From: an uncultured Clostridia bacterium
GTDB taxonomy: Bacteria > Bacillota > Clostridia > TANB77 > UBA1234
NCBI GenBank assembly: GCA_934149405.1
Contig: CAKPEV010000001.1
Coordinates: forward strand, 62,001-126,000
Direction of reading: 5' to 3'
DNA length: 64,000 nucleotides
Position 1 is the stretch's first letter. Each line of letters begins with the position of its first letter. Positions 47,802-57,433 of this stretch are shown piece by piece. The notes beneath the pieces were generated by a model. The model ran no database searches and was not told the DNA's origin. It worked only from the letters and a program-made list of their open reading frames with translations. A program made the position numbers and the translations under genes.

Positions 47802-48050
47802 TCTTTTCCCTCCTTCCGAAGCTACACTATATTGTTATTAACCCTCTACTGCATACATCTCAATTGGCCTTCTCTATTTCATAACATAAGCTATTATACT
47901 TAAGTTTTGTGATATTGTCAATAGCATTAGCAAAAAAATATAGAACTTAAGTTCTGTTTTAGAAAATAATTTATGCTTGCTTTTTGTCAAAATGTGTGCT
48001 AAACTATTTTTCGTAAATTGACTACGATGCGTATAAAGGAGGTGCCAATA

Positions 48051-48314
48051 ATGCCAAATATCAAATCTGCTATCAAAAGAGTAAATACTATAAAAACAAA
48101 AACAGAGGACAATGCTGTTGTAAAAACTGCATATAAAACTGCAATTAAAAACTTTAAAGCTGCTGTTGAAGCTGGCAACAAAGAATTAGCTGAAGAAAAA
48201 TTCAAAGTTGCTACAAAAGCTGTTGATAAAGCTGCTAATAAAGGTGTAATAAAAGCAAATACAGCTTCTAGAAAGAAAGCTAGTCTTGCTAAAACATTTA
48301 ATACTGTTAAATAA
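48051..48314 (+). CDS. rpsT: Ribosomal protein bS20
   Basis: 87 residues from the ATG at 48051, chosen for the AAAGGAGG site; an upstream in-frame ATG lacks one. MPNIKSAIKRVNTIKTKT and the lysine/alanine-rich helices are typical of bS20, which binds 16S rRNA. Own terminator. Confidence 0.96.
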   Translation: MPNIKSAIKRVNTIKTKTEDNAVVKTAYKTAIKNFKAAVEAGNKELAEEKFKVATKAVDKAANKGVIKANTASRKKASLAKTFNTVK

Positions 48315-48316
48315 GT

Positions 48317-48358
48317 AAATTGGAAATAACTAAAAGGTTATTTCCAATTTGTTTTTTA
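48317..48358 (+). terminator. Terminator of rpsT
   Basis: AAATTGGAAATAAC pairs with GTTATTTCCAATTT around a short loop, followed by GTTTTTTA. Confidence 0.9.
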
Positions 48359-48650
48359 TAAGAAATTTCAATTTGCTGGCATTTTTCTGTTTATCCTTCT
48401 TTTCACAGAAAAAAGGCTTGTTGCTTATTTCCCTAAGCTTTCTCAATTTTTCAATTCTTTTTGTCTTTTGCTCTGCAAAAATTTTTTTCATTTTTTCGTA
48501 ATTATGTAACTAGTACTTCCGTAAGATGTTTGCCGTGTACTTCTTCTCCGCCAAGGTTTTCCATATGTTTTTTGATTGATTTTTTATGTTCACCATGCTA
48601 TAATTATGTTATACAAAATGATTCATGGATTGTAAACTTATTTAGGAGAT
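48359..48650. other. Region without a supported gene
   Basis: About 290 bases. The minus strand has short open frames (for example MENLGGEEVHGKHLTEVLVT near 48550, and a lysine-rich 53-codon frame near 48330-48490) without ribosome binding sites. It could be the remnant of a decayed gene. No RNA structure was recognised. Confidence 0.4.
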
Positions 48651-48657
48651 GGTTATT

Positions 48658-48921
48658 ATGTTTAATAAGATTATAGAAAAATTAAATTCTATTAACAAAT
48701 TTTCAAAGCATGTCATTGTCAGTGGATGTATAATTTCACTTGCTATCTGCTTAATTGGTATAGGAATAATAACTTACAACGATAATGTACTTCAAAAAAT
48801 CAGCCTATACACTTTAGGCACCTCATTAATATACTCTGCAATAACCCTATTCTCTGAGTTTACAATTGGTGGACTTGTTATAGATGTTGCTGATAATGTT
48901 ATAAAAAACCATAATGACTAG
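48658..48921 (+). CDS. Small two-segment membrane protein
   Basis: 87 residues from the ATG at 48658 (AGGAG 10 bases before). Two hydrophobic helices (about 22-42 and 55-75). The pattern LYTLGTSLIYSAITLFSEFTIGGLVID is not one I can name. No partner is next to it. Confidence 0.65.
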   Translation: MFNKIIEKLNSINKFSKHVIVSGCIISLAICLIGIGIITYNDNVLQKISLYTLGTSLIYSAITLFSEFTIGGLVIDVADNVIKNHND

Positions 48922-48931
48922 ATTTCATAAG

Positions 48932-49777
48932 CTAGTTTTTATCTCTCATATAGTAAAATAAGTATTGTTGTGCTATTCCTGCGTATTCTCCAAATCGCTC
49001 AGTAGCACATTTTTCTATGTCTTTTAAGCTATTTTTTGTGCTATATAATTCTGTCATAACTTTTCTTATCCATGTATCTATCGGGAAAGCTTCGATTTTA
49101 TTCATTGAAAATAAAAGTATACAATCTGCAACTTTAGCTCCTACTCCCTTTATTTTCATCAACTCTTTCTTGGCCTCTTTATAATCCAATTTATTTATTT
49201 TCTCCAAATCAACTTTCCCGCTCACAACATCTTGAACTGCTCCATATACATATTTGTCCCTAAAGCCCAAATTTAATTCTCTTAAATCTGTAATTGTTGC
49301 TTTTGACAATTCTTCTGGCGTCGGAAACAAATAATATTCCATTTCATTAAAATAAATCTTCTTTCCATATGCCTTAGAAATATTTTCTATTGTTTTTGAA
49401 ATCCTTGGAATATTGTTTGCAGCAGATATTATATAGCTTATTAGCATCTCCCAAGAATCTTGTCTTAATATCCTTATTCCATACCCATATTTTATTGCTT
49501 CTATCATATTTTTATCTTCGACAGATATAATATCTTTTATTTTTTTATAATCTCTTTTCATATCGAAATAATTTTCTATTATTTGATTGGCGTCCCCCAC
49601 CAGCTCATATGTAAAACATATATCTTTTTCACCATTTGAACTTACATTCATAACACCAGCTTTTATAACTCCAGTGTAACTTCCGTCACTTTCCTTTTTC
49701 CATCTAAAACATTGTCCACATTCTAAAATATGCGTCAAATTAAAATCCTCAACATTCTTTAGTTCAATTCTATCCAT
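48932..49777 (-). CDS. 8-oxoguanine DNA glycosylase (OGG1 family)
   Basis: 281 residues from the ATG at 49777 (GAGAGG site). N-terminal OGG domain (ECGQCFRWKKE), then the helix-hairpin-helix GIKGVGAKVADCILLFS type with the catalytic Lys (GAKVADC) and the catalytic Asp in FPIDTWIRK. It removes 8-oxoguanine in base excision repair. No zinc finger. Confidence 0.93.
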   Translation of the reverse strand: MDRIELKNVEDFNLTHILECGQCFRWKKESDGSYTGVIKAGVMNVSSNGEKDICFTYELVGDANQIIENYFDMKRDYKKIKDIISVEDKNMIEAIKYGYGIRILRQDSWEMLISYIISAANNIPRISKTIENISKAYGKKIYFNEMEYYLFPTPEELSKATITDLRELNLGFRDKYVYGAVQDVVSGKVDLEKINKLDYKEAKKELMKIKGVGAKVADCILLFSMNKIEAFPIDTWIRKVMTELYSTKNSLKDIEKCATERFGEYAGIAQQYLFYYMRDKN

Positions 49778-49910
49778 ATTTACACCTCTCACATTAATAT
49801 ACAAAAATCTACATATTTCTGCAATAAGGAATTTATAATTTTCACTTTATTTACATTAAAAACTTTTCATGATATCATTAAATTTATAAAAATGTACATG
49901 GAGGTATTTT

Positions 49911-50588
49911 ATGTCTTCTTTCGCTTTAAAATTAGTTGCTTGCATAACAATGTTTGTAGACCATTTAGGTCTAGCTCTTTTTGATAATAATAGACTCATG
50001 AGGATTATAGGAAGAATTGCAATGCCTATTTTCGCTTTTCAAGTCGGAGTAGGTTTTAAACATACACATTCTAAATCAAAATATATTCTTAGAATGTTGC
50101 TTTGCGGAATAGTTTCAGAAATTCCCTTTTTACTGTTACTCTCGTCAGCAAATTTCATTCCAGCACTTATACCTGAAAACATTTCACATTTTTCACTAAA
50201 TATATGCTTTACATTTACTATTGCTCTTTTAGCATTATTTTTCATAGAAAAAGGTAAAGAAACGCCTGTTTTTTATATCGTATCGATATTTGTAGCATTA
50301 TTATCGATTGTGATTCCTATGGATTATGGTATATTTGCTGTCTTAATCGTAATCTTGTCTTATTTTTGTAAAGATAAAAAATGGCTTATGGTGCCTGGCA
50401 TGGTAGCAATTGCAGTTGCCTACTTACTCATAAGAAAAAGCACATTGCAGATGTACATGTTGTTTGCCCTTCCTTTTATCTTGCTCTACAATGGCCAAAA
50501 AGGAAAATCGTTAAAATATTATTTTTATGTTTTTTACCCTTTACATATGCTTTTGATAGCACTAATTAAAATTTATTTATTAAAATAG
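49911..50588 (+). CDS. TraX-family integral membrane protein
   Basis: 225 residues with about six membrane segments: KLVACITMFVDHLGLALFD, RIIGRIAMPIFAFQVGVGF and the end YYFYVFYPLHMLLIALI. These match the TraX family, named after the F-plasmid pilin acetylase but found widely in Firmicutes as an acyltransferase-like protein. GGAGG site. Confidence 0.88.
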   Translation: MSSFALKLVACITMFVDHLGLALFDNNRLMRIIGRIAMPIFAFQVGVGFKHTHSKSKYILRMLLCGIVSEIPFLLLLSSANFIPALIPENISHFSLNICFTFTIALLALFFIEKGKETPVFYIVSIFVALLSIVIPMDYGIFAVLIVILSYFCKDKKWLMVPGMVAIAVAYLLIRKSTLQMYMLFALPFILLYNGQKGKSLKYYFYVFYPLHMLLIALIKIYLLK

Positions 50589-50674
50589 TTTTCTTAAAAT
50601 ATATGTTTTTTTCACCAAAAAAACATATAAAAATTATAAAATTCAATAAGTATTAACGAAAGGAATGAGAATTT

Positions 50675-51343
50675 ATGAAAAAATTTAAAATACTTGTCGT
50701 AGATGATGAAAGTAGAATGAGAAAGCTTTTAAACGACTTTTTATCTGCTAATAATTATGAAATTTTAGAGGCAGAAAATGGGCAAAAAGCACTTGATATT
50801 TTTGAAGAAAACAAAGATATAAGCTTGATTTTGCTAGATGTTATGATGCCAGTTTTAGATGGTTGGGCAACCCTTAGAGAACTTAGAAAAACTTCAAAAG
50901 TTCCTGTTATCATGCTCACAGCAAGAGGCGAAGAAAGGGATGAATTATTTGGCTTTGAGCTTGGAGTTGATGAATATATATCAAAACCATTTAGTCCAAA
51001 GATTCTAGTTGCTAGAGTCGAAGCACTACTTGCAAGATGTTATCCTGAAAACAAAGAAATAACAGAATTTGATGGTATTGTTATAGATGAATCCGCACAT
51101 GTTGTTACAATCGATGGACAAAATGCTGATTTAAGTATGAAAGAATTTGAATTATTGCAATATTTAATTTCTAACAAAGGTGTAGCTTTATCTAGAGAAA
51201 AAATCTTAAATAATGTATGGAATTATGATTATTATGGAGATTCTAGAACAATAGATAGTCATATTAAAAAGCTAAGAAAGAAAATGGGCAAAAAAGGCGA
51301 ACACATTCAAACAATTCGCGGTCTAGGATACAAATTTGAATAA
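50675..51343 (+). CDS. OmpR-family response regulator
   Basis: 222 residues. Receiver domain (VVDDESRMRK, phospho-Asp in LILLDVMMPVLDG, MLTARGEERDEL) and winged-helix DNA-binding domain (LSREKILNNVWNYDYYGDSR, HIKKLRKK, IRGLGYKFE). It pairs with the kinase 20 bases downstream. The signal is unknown. Confidence 0.96.
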   Translation: MKKFKILVVDDESRMRKLLNDFLSANNYEILEAENGQKALDIFEENKDISLILLDVMMPVLDGWATLRELRKTSKVPVIMLTARGEERDELFGFELGVDEYISKPFSPKILVARVEALLARCYPENKEITEFDGIVIDESAHVVTIDGQNADLSMKEFELLQYLISNKGVALSREKILNNVWNYDYYGDSRTIDSHIKKLRKKMGKKGEHIQTIRGLGYKFE

Positions 51344-51363
51344 TTTTGAAAGGAATGTTACGC

Positions 51364-52875
51364 ATGAAAAAGTCTGTAAATGATAAATTATTTTTATGCT
51401 TTGCTTTACTAGTTTTTATTGTTGTGAGCATTATTTGGATTTTAAATACTCTCGTGCTTGAGGAATTTTACATATATACAAAAAAGCACGATCTTAGCCA
51501 CTTATATTCACAAGTAAACAAAATCTATAGCAATTATGACTATGACACTGATTCAAAAGATATAGAGTCTGAACTTGAAAAAATTGATTCAATGAGTAAT
51601 GTTGATATTGTTGTTCAAAATGGTGGTGAAATAACGATTTACACTACTTCAAAAGATTTTACCAGAAATAGATTTTTACTTTCAAAATTAGATGTTAGCC
51701 TTTACCTAAATAATGATTATTTTAGAGAGAATTTTCAAAATGGAAATAATTATTATACCGGTGTTATAAAAGACAGTAGTTTGAATTCGGATTTCGTATT
51801 TTTAGTTGGTAAATTAGATAACAACTTTCATATTTTTATGAGAACCCCAATGGAGTCAATAAAAGAAAGTGTTTCTATAACGAATAGATTTTTGATAATC
51901 GGTGGTGCATCTGCCATAATAATTAGTGGAATTATAGCTCTTATTATTTCTAATACGTTCACTAAACCACTAAAAGAACTTAATCAAATATCTCAAAAAA
52001 TGTCTAAGCTTGACTTCTCACAAAAATATGAAGTCACAACCGATGATGAGATTGGAATGCTTGGAACTAGTATAAATACGCTATCCTCTAATCTTGAGAA
52101 AACAATACAAGAACTAAAAAAAGCAAACATGGAATTAGAAAAAGATATTGAACAAACATCTAAAATTTCAGAAATGAGGAGTCAGTTTATATCTGATGTT
52201 TCTCATGAATTGAAAACACCAATCGCCTTAATTCAAGGGTATGCAGAAGGTTTATGCGATGGAATCGTACAAGATGAAGAAAGCAGAAAATATTATCTTG
52301 ATGTTATTCTTGATGAAGCAAATAAAATGGCTGAACTTACAAGAGGATTACTTGATTTATCAAATCTTGAATATGGCAAAAATGAATTAAATATACAAAA
52401 CTTTAATATAACAGAACTTATAAACAATCTAATTAGAAAACAAGAGATATTATTAAACGAAAAAGAAATCAAAGTCACATTTGATTATGAAAAAGATTTA
52501 GAAGTAAAAGGTGATACATTCAGAATAGAGCAAGTACTAACAAATTATTTTAACAATGCTATAAAACATTTAGATGACAAGAAAGAAATTAAAATCTCTA
52601 TTGATGATAGCAAACCAAATGGAATTGTTAGAATATCTGTATTCAATAGTGGAGAAAATATAGCTGATGAGGATATTCCAAGAATCTGGAATAGATTTTA
52701 TAAAGTAGACTCTTCTAGAAACAGAGAAGTTGGCGGAAGTGGCATCGGTCTTTCATTAGTTCGTGCAATAATGAAACAACATCATATGAATTACGGTGTG
52801 CAAAATGTTGATGGTGGAGTTGAATTTTGGTTTGAATTAGAAAAAGTAAATCCCGAAAACGACACACAAAATTGA
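51364..52875 (+). CDS. Sensor histidine kinase
   Basis: 503 residues from the ATG at 51364 (AAAGGAA site; a TTG at 51346 is weaker). Two membrane segments (about 10-30 and 175-198) frame an extracytoplasmic sensor. A HAMP domain (NTFTKPLKELNQISQKM) follows, then the His box FISDVSHELKTPIALIQGYAEG, N box NNAIKHL and G boxes GGSGIGLSLVRAI. It probably phosphorylates the adjacent regulator and may control the ABC ATPase downstream. That last link is from context only. Confidence 0.95.
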   Translation: MKKSVNDKLFLCFALLVFIVVSIIWILNTLVLEEFYIYTKKHDLSHLYSQVNKIYSNYDYDTDSKDIESELEKIDSMSNVDIVVQNGGEITIYTTSKDFTRNRFLLSKLDVSLYLNNDYFRENFQNGNNYYTGVIKDSSLNSDFVFLVGKLDNNFHIFMRTPMESIKESVSITNRFLIIGGASAIIISGIIALIISNTFTKPLKELNQISQKMSKLDFSQKYEVTTDDEIGMLGTSINTLSSNLEKTIQELKKANMELEKDIEQTSKISEMRSQFISDVSHELKTPIALIQGYAEGLCDGIVQDEESRKYYLDVILDEANKMAELTRGLLDLSNLEYGKNELNIQNFNITELINNLIRKQEILLNEKEIKVTFDYEKDLEVKGDTFRIEQVLTNYFNNAIKHLDDKKEIKISIDDSKPNGIVRISVFNSGENIADEDIPRIWNRFYKVDSSRNREVGGSGIGLSLVRAIMKQHHMNYGVQNVDGGVEFWFELEKVNPENDTQN

Positions 52876-52940
52876 TATTCTATTCACAAATCTTACACAA
52901 ATGTATTGTAATATAATCTTAAGGTAATCGTGAATACCTT

Positions 52941-52995
52941 TAAATAGCAGACTTGATTTTAGGTTCCCCCTTTATAGAGTCTGCTATTTAATTAT
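52941..52995 (+). terminator. Terminator after the two-component genes
   Basis: AAATAGCAGACT pairs with AGTCTGCTATTT around a loop of about 25 bases, then ATTATTGATTTTT. Confidence 0.65.
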
Positions 52996-53057
52996 TGATT
53001 TTTCGGGTATTTACGATTATACTTAACCTAAGAAGTTTTAAATTGAAAGGAATTTTT

Positions 53058-53730
53058 ATGATAGATATAAAAGATATGTCAAAAATTTATGAAATGGGAG
53101 AAAACAAAGTTTATGCACTTAACCATATAAACCTTCACATAGAAGAGCATGAATTTGTTTCTATTATTGGTCCATCTGGTTCAGGAAAATCAACACTTAT
53201 GAATATGCTTGGTTGCCTTGATGTTCCAACTGAAGGAACATATATTTTAGATGGAAAGCCTATTTCAAAAATGAGTGATGACGAACTTGCAGATATTAGA
53301 AATAATAAAATAGGATTTGTATTCCAAGGATTTAACTTACTCCCAAAGTTAACAGCAATCGAGAATGTTGAATTGCCTTTAATATATCAAAATGTACCAG
53401 CAAAAGAGCGCCGTGAAAGGGCTTTAAAAGCATTAAAAAGTGTTGGGCTCGAACTAAGAGCAGACCATACTCCGAATGAGCTTTCTGGTGGACAACAACA
53501 AAGAGTTGCAATAGCTAGAGCTTTAATAACAAATCCTCCTCTTATTTTAGCCGATGAACCTACGCGGAAATCTTGATTCTAAATCAGGAAAAGAAGTAAT
53601 GGAAATATTTAAAGAATTAAACTCAAAAGGAAACACGATCGTTTTGATTACACATGACAGCGGTGTTGCCGAGCAAGCAAAAAGAATAATAAGAATACAA
53701 GATGGTGTTTTAACAGAAGTAAATAAATAG
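53058..53730 (+). CDS. LolD/MacB-type ABC transporter ATPase, +1 shift at CGG
   Basis: 223 residues if the C at 53565 is skipped. Walker A IGPSGSGKSTLMNML, Q-loop FVFQGFNLLPKLTA, signature LSGGQQQRVAIARAL, Walker B LILADEPT continued as GNLDS after the shift, and H-loop ITHDS. The length is exactly that of the family. Without the shift it ends three codons later, inside the conserved DEPTGNLDS block. No permease gene is next to it. AAAGGA site. Possible regulation by the upstream two-component pair. Confidence 0.85.
53565..53568 (+). other. Putative +1 recoding site CGGA in the ABC ATPase gene
   Basis: The upstream frame reads GAA CCT ACG CGG AAA TCT TGA. Without the C it reads CCT ACG GGA AAT CTT GAT, giving the invariant P-T-G-N-L-D. 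No homopolymer lies here, so this is the clearest of the seven sites. Confidence 0.85.
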
Positions 53731-53741
53731 TATTCATATCA

Positions 53742-53782
53742 CAAAAAATCGTAGTGAAGTAATATCCACTACGATTTTTTTA
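53742..53782. terminator. Bidirectional terminator between the ABC ATPase and thioredoxin genes
   Basis: AAAAAATCGTAGTG pairs with CACTACGATTTTTT around an 11-base loop. Confidence 0.9.
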
Positions 53783-53792
53783 TAAGCAAAAC

Positions 53793-54110
53793 CTATTTCA
53801 TTTCTTCAATCCAATTTGAAAGTTCATCTTCATCTGCGAATCCCACTTGCCTATCTATTTCTTCACCATCTTTAAAAAATATAAGTGTTGGTACTGATGA
53901 AACGCCATAGCGTATTGCAGCATTTTCACTTTCATCAATGTTCACTTTATAAAACTCAACTTCATCACCATATTTTTTTTCTAATTCAATAAGCACTGGT
54001 GCAAGCATTTGACATGGTGCGCACCAAGTTGCAAAAAAATCTACTACTACTAATCCTTCGTTCTTTAATACCTCATCAATTATTTGACCTGGTTCTATAT
54101 GATGTACCAT
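53793..54110 (-). CDS. trxA: Thioredoxin
   Basis: 105 residues from the ATG at 54110 (GGAGGAG site). Active site FFATWCAPCQML, cis-Pro VSSVPTLIFFKDG and FADEDELSNWI are standard thioredoxin. It is a cytoplasmic disulfide reductant. The longer upstream frame has no ribosome binding site. Confidence 0.95.
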   Translation of the reverse strand: MVHHIEPGQIIDEVLKNEGLVVVDFFATWCAPCQMLAPVLIELEKKYGDEVEFYKVNIDESENAAIRYGVSSVPTLIFFKDGEEIDRQVGFADEDELSNWIEEMK

Positions 54111-54238
54111 AATTCTCCTCCTCTTCTTTATTGTATTATCGACCATTTAATGATATTTTATTATAAATATATAAAAATAGCAATATATATAAAACAATGG
54201 TATAATAAACTTAACTTTATCAAAAGGAGATTGATTTA

Positions 54239-55000
54239 ATGGATACAAGACCAATAGGAATGTTTGATTCAGGTTGCGGTGGACTTACTGTTCTAAAAGA
54301 ATATTTAAAACTAATGCCAAATGAAAATTACATATATTACGGTGATACAGCTCATCTTCCATATGGCGATAAATCTAAAGAAAAAATTATAGAATTTTCA
54401 AGAAATATTGTAGAATTTTTAATTTCAAAAAATGTAAAAATGATTGTTATAGCCTGTGGAACTGCTAGTGCTCAAGCATTTAGTACTATTTGTAAAGAAT
54501 ATGATATTCCAATAAAAAATATAATAACTCCAACAGCATCTAGCATAAAAGATGAAAACATTGGTGTTATTGCAACAAAAGGAACAATAAAAAGTAATGC
54601 TTGGGAAAATGCAATAAAAAAATATAATCCAAATGCAAATGTTATATCACTTGCTTGTCCTCTTTTTGTGCCAATAGTTGAAGAAGGATTTGCAAAAACA
54701 CAAATTGCTGATTTGGCAATAAAAGAATATATATCAAAATTTAAAGGAACAAATATCACATCTTTAATTTTAGGTTGTACCCACTACCCTATTCTAGAAG
54801 ACAAAATACAAAAAGAAATAGGAAACGGTGTAAAGCTTGTGAATGCAGGTGTTATCTCTGCATTAGACTCCATAAAATATTTAAAAGAAAACAACATGCA
54901 AAACTTAAACACTGAAAATGGAACTAGAGAATTTTTCACAAGTGATGATTTTGAACTATTTAAAGAAAACGCAAAGCAATTAGGATTTGAAATTGAATAA
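54239..55000 (+). CDS. murI: Glutamate racemase
   Basis: 253 residues. PIGMFDSGCGGLTVLKEY (first catalytic Cys region), YYGDTAHLPYG, IACGTASAQA and SLILGCTHYPI (second catalytic Cys) are the MurI motifs. It makes D-glutamate for peptidoglycan. The first catalytic block has ACGTAS where many have ACNTAS. AAAGGAG site. Confidence 0.94.
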   Translation: MDTRPIGMFDSGCGGLTVLKEYLKLMPNENYIYYGDTAHLPYGDKSKEKIIEFSRNIVEFLISKNVKMIVIACGTASAQAFSTICKEYDIPIKNIITPTASSIKDENIGVIATKGTIKSNAWENAIKKYNPNANVISLACPLFVPIVEEGFAKTQIADLAIKEYISKFKGTNITSLILGCTHYPILEDKIQKEIGNGVKLVNAGVISALDSIKYLKENNMQNLNTENGTREFFTSDDFELFKENAKQLGFEIE

Positions 55001-55257
55001 AAAATTATTATTTTTACTGTGTATATTACGCACTATAACTAATTTGTGTTTTTGCTAAACGATTTCTTAAAAATGGTCTGTTTTTGCTATTTTTTGTCTT
55101 TTTTAGGACGTTTTTTGAACACTTTATATGCATTTTTATAACTGTTTTACATATAATAATATTAGAATTGTTGACAATTTTCATTATACCATAGTATAAT
55201 AAATGTAACTCAACTACCATGTTGTAGTAGGAGATTCTGGAGACGTTATTGATAAAC

Positions 55258-55797
55258 TTATGTCAATGGCGTCTTCTGCTTTTTGTATCTTTCATATTTA
55301 TTTACATATTTTTCTAGCATATTATCATACTCTATATAATATCCTGTAAGTAACAAATTGTAATCTTTCCTTTTTTCTATTATTACAATGAATCTAGCAT
55401 TCTTAAATAAAAAGTATGCCTTTATTTTGTTGTTAATCTTTTCCTCAAAATATAAAATCTTTTCACAATCATTGCAATTTTCGTTACACGGATAATGTTC
55501 TATTATCGCTTTGTTCCAACCAATCCTTGCAGCTCTTTTTGGATCAGGAACCCTATCATTTGGATCATTAGAATTGTGAAACTCATCCTTGTGAGTCAAA
55601 TGAATGAATGCATGCTCATATTTTCCATCCATTGGTGCTCTTCTAAAATTAACAAATTTTCCTTCAAATTTCACCCTATCTTCAACAAAATCTTTCTGAA
55701 ACACCTTATACAATTCATATAAATATTCATTCCATTTGTTATAGTCTTTACACTCTATAATTTCAGGTAACCATTTACATTTATTCAAATCTAACAC
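55258..55797 (-). CDS. Unknown protein overlapping the DUF3800 gene
   Basis: 179 residues. A central segment NFRRAPMDGKYEHAFIHLTH is followed by PNDRVPDPKRAARIGWNKAI, a cysteine group (CNENCNDCEKIL) and a strand-rich end. The pattern suggests a nuclease- or phage-associated domain, but I cannot name it. It overlaps the end of the DUF3800 gene by 17 bases, which points to co-translation and a shared function. Confidence 0.6.
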   Translation of the reverse strand: MLDLNKCKWLPEIIECKDYNKWNEYLYELYKVFQKDFVEDRVKFEGKFVNFRRAPMDGKYEHAFIHLTHKDEFHNSNDPNDRVPDPKRAARIGWNKAIIEHYPCNENCNDCEKILYFEEKINNKIKAYFLFKNARFIVIIEKRKDYNLLLTGYYIEYDNMLEKYVNKYERYKKQKTPLT

Positions 55798-56500
55798 CTA
55801 CCTGTAAATCTATATGGAATAAATTAAATTTCTTTTCAGATAGTAAAGTACTATTTAATAACGAATAACCGCTTTTATCAGCTATATATTTCATCAATTC
55901 TGTTTTAGCATTGCTTGAATTCTCTCTTTCAAACATTTCCCTATTTTTATAGCCAATTGCACCTATTAACAAATCTGCTAGTTGCAATATTGCACTTTCT
56001 TGTGAATTAATTGATTGAATTCGTTTTATTGGTTCATATTCAAACTCTTTCATTCTTGTATTAAGATAATTTCGCAAAACTTCAACTTTTCGAGCACTTT
56101 TAGTATCTTTTATATCTAAATAAATATAATTATCTGCTTTAGGTTCAGCAAGATTTTTAAGTAATTCATAATACATTTTATAATACCAATCATCATGTGT
56201 TTGATTAAATCTCTCATGGTCAATTTGATTTTTGTCAATAATCATTGCTCTAAATCTCAACAAATCACTGTTAAAGAAGTAATCTACTAGTTCTTTATAG
56301 TACTTCAACTTTGATGGCGAAACCTTATTCCATTTTATTTCTGTGTTCTCTTTTATTTGATTCTCTAATTTTATAGAAATCAAATCTTTTTTTATTGTTT
56401 TTCTATCATCTTTTTCACAGATAATCCCACCAAGTATCATATATCTTTGCATATCATGCTCCAAATGACAGCTTTCATCACAATATATATTATATTCCAC
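55781..56500 (-). CDS. DUF3800 protein, RNase H-like fold
   Basis: 239 residues from a GTG at 56500, chosen because GGGAGAAGG lies at the right distance; an ATG at 56530 is the alternative. YNIYCDESCHLEHD at the N-terminus, LRFRAMIIDKNQ and NYIYLDIKDTKSARK match DUF3800, a family with acidic RNase H-like active sites found near phage and mobile genes. A late block IQSINSQESAILQLADLLIGAI is also typical. The function is unproven; nuclease activity is a prediction. Confidence 0.75.
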   Translation of the reverse strand: MEYNIYCDESCHLEHDMQRYMILGGIICEKDDRKTIKKDLISIKLENQIKENTEIKWNKVSPSKLKYYKELVDYFFNSDLLRFRAMIIDKNQIDHERFNQTHDDWYYKMYYELLKNLAEPKADNYIYLDIKDTKSARKVEVLRNYLNTRMKEFEYEPIKRIQSINSQESAILQLADLLIGAIGYKNREMFERENSSNAKTELMKYIADKSGYSLLNSTLLSEKKFNLFHIDLQVGVRFE

Positions 56501-56534
56501 TAATAACACCTTCTCCCTATAACCTTTCATTTTT

Positions 56535-57389
56535 TCAATACTCACCAAATTGAATTGTATCATATTTTTCAGCAAAATCCAAAGCAATTACTGCACTTCC
56601 AACTCCAAAGTTTGCTCCTTCTACTCTTCTTGAATGTACTTTTTCTGATGAACATACACTACAAATACCAGAATCTAATATATTTTCTTCTTTTAATCCT
56701 TCTTCTTTTAGCAATATTTTATTTATTAGTATTGTGTCTATATTGTATTTTTGTTTTTCTTCAAATACTCTTCCACGTTTTATTATTTCATCTAATTTAT
56801 TAGTGTATTTGAATATTCTTTCACATTCTTCTTTAACATCTGTATCAACCTCAAAGTGGCACACCCTAATCGCCGGACATATGCAAGCTATTATATCCTC
56901 TGGATTTGAGTTGTACTCTTCTTTCATTTTCCTTACTGTTTTTTGTGCTATCTTTTGGAATGTACCTCTCCAACCAGAATGCACATTTGCTATTACATTT
57001 TTATTTTTATCATAAAACATTATTAAAATACAGTCTGCATTTGTTGATGCAAGTGTTATTTGAGGTTTGTTTGTTATGCTCGCATCAACTCCATCTAAAT
57101 ATTCTAAATATATATCTGGCAAATTTTTATTTTGCTTTTTTTCAATTTTCAGAATATTGTCACTATGTGTTTGATTAGGTTTTACAAGTGTTATAGGATT
57201 TATTTCTACTGCTTTTAAGAATTTTTCATACTCATTATATTTTGAATCTTCTCCATCTAATCTCCTGAAATTCAACGGTTTTAATGCATATGCATGTTTT
57301 AAATTTGGATATTCTAATAACCTTCTAAATCTTAAAACTTCAACACCATTTATATTTTCTTGAACAACAATCTCGTTAGATAAATCCAT
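56535..57389 (-). CDS. pgeF: PgeF/YfiH-type peptidoglycan-editing (laccase-domain) protein
   Basis: 284 residues. KPNQTHSDNI, ASTNADCILIMF, IANVHSGWRGTFQKI and CICPAIRVCHFEV form the metal-binding pattern of the multicopper-polyphenol-oxidase-like YfiH/YlmD family, now linked to removal of mis-incorporated amino acids in peptidoglycan precursors. Weak ribosome binding site. It follows truA by 45 bases. Confidence 0.9.
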   Translation of the reverse strand: MDLSNEIVVQENINGVEVLRFRRLLEYPNLKHAYALKPLNFRRLDGEDSKYNEYEKFLKAVEINPITLVKPNQTHSDNILKIEKKQNKNLPDIYLEYLDGVDASITNKPQITLASTNADCILIMFYDKNKNVIANVHSGWRGTFQKIAQKTVRKMKEEYNSNPEDIIACICPAIRVCHFEVDTDVKEECERIFKYTNKLDEIIKRGRVFEEKQKYNIDTILINKILLKEEGLKEENILDSGICSVCSSEKVHSRRVEGANFGVGSAVIALDFAEKYDTIQFGEY

Positions 57390-57433
57390 AAAATTTAAGC
57401 ATAACTTTAATGTTATGCTATTCTCCTTTCTAA

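Noticed and set aside
48359..48650. A small minus-strand gene with a CGG shift in the gap after rpsT
   Set aside because: The open frames are short, lack ribosome binding sites and resemble nothing I know. At most it is a decayed remnant.
55200..55257. Short plus-strand stretch reading VVVGDSGDVIDKL
   Set aside because: It looks protein-like but is too short, has no start or ribosome binding site and cannot be assigned.
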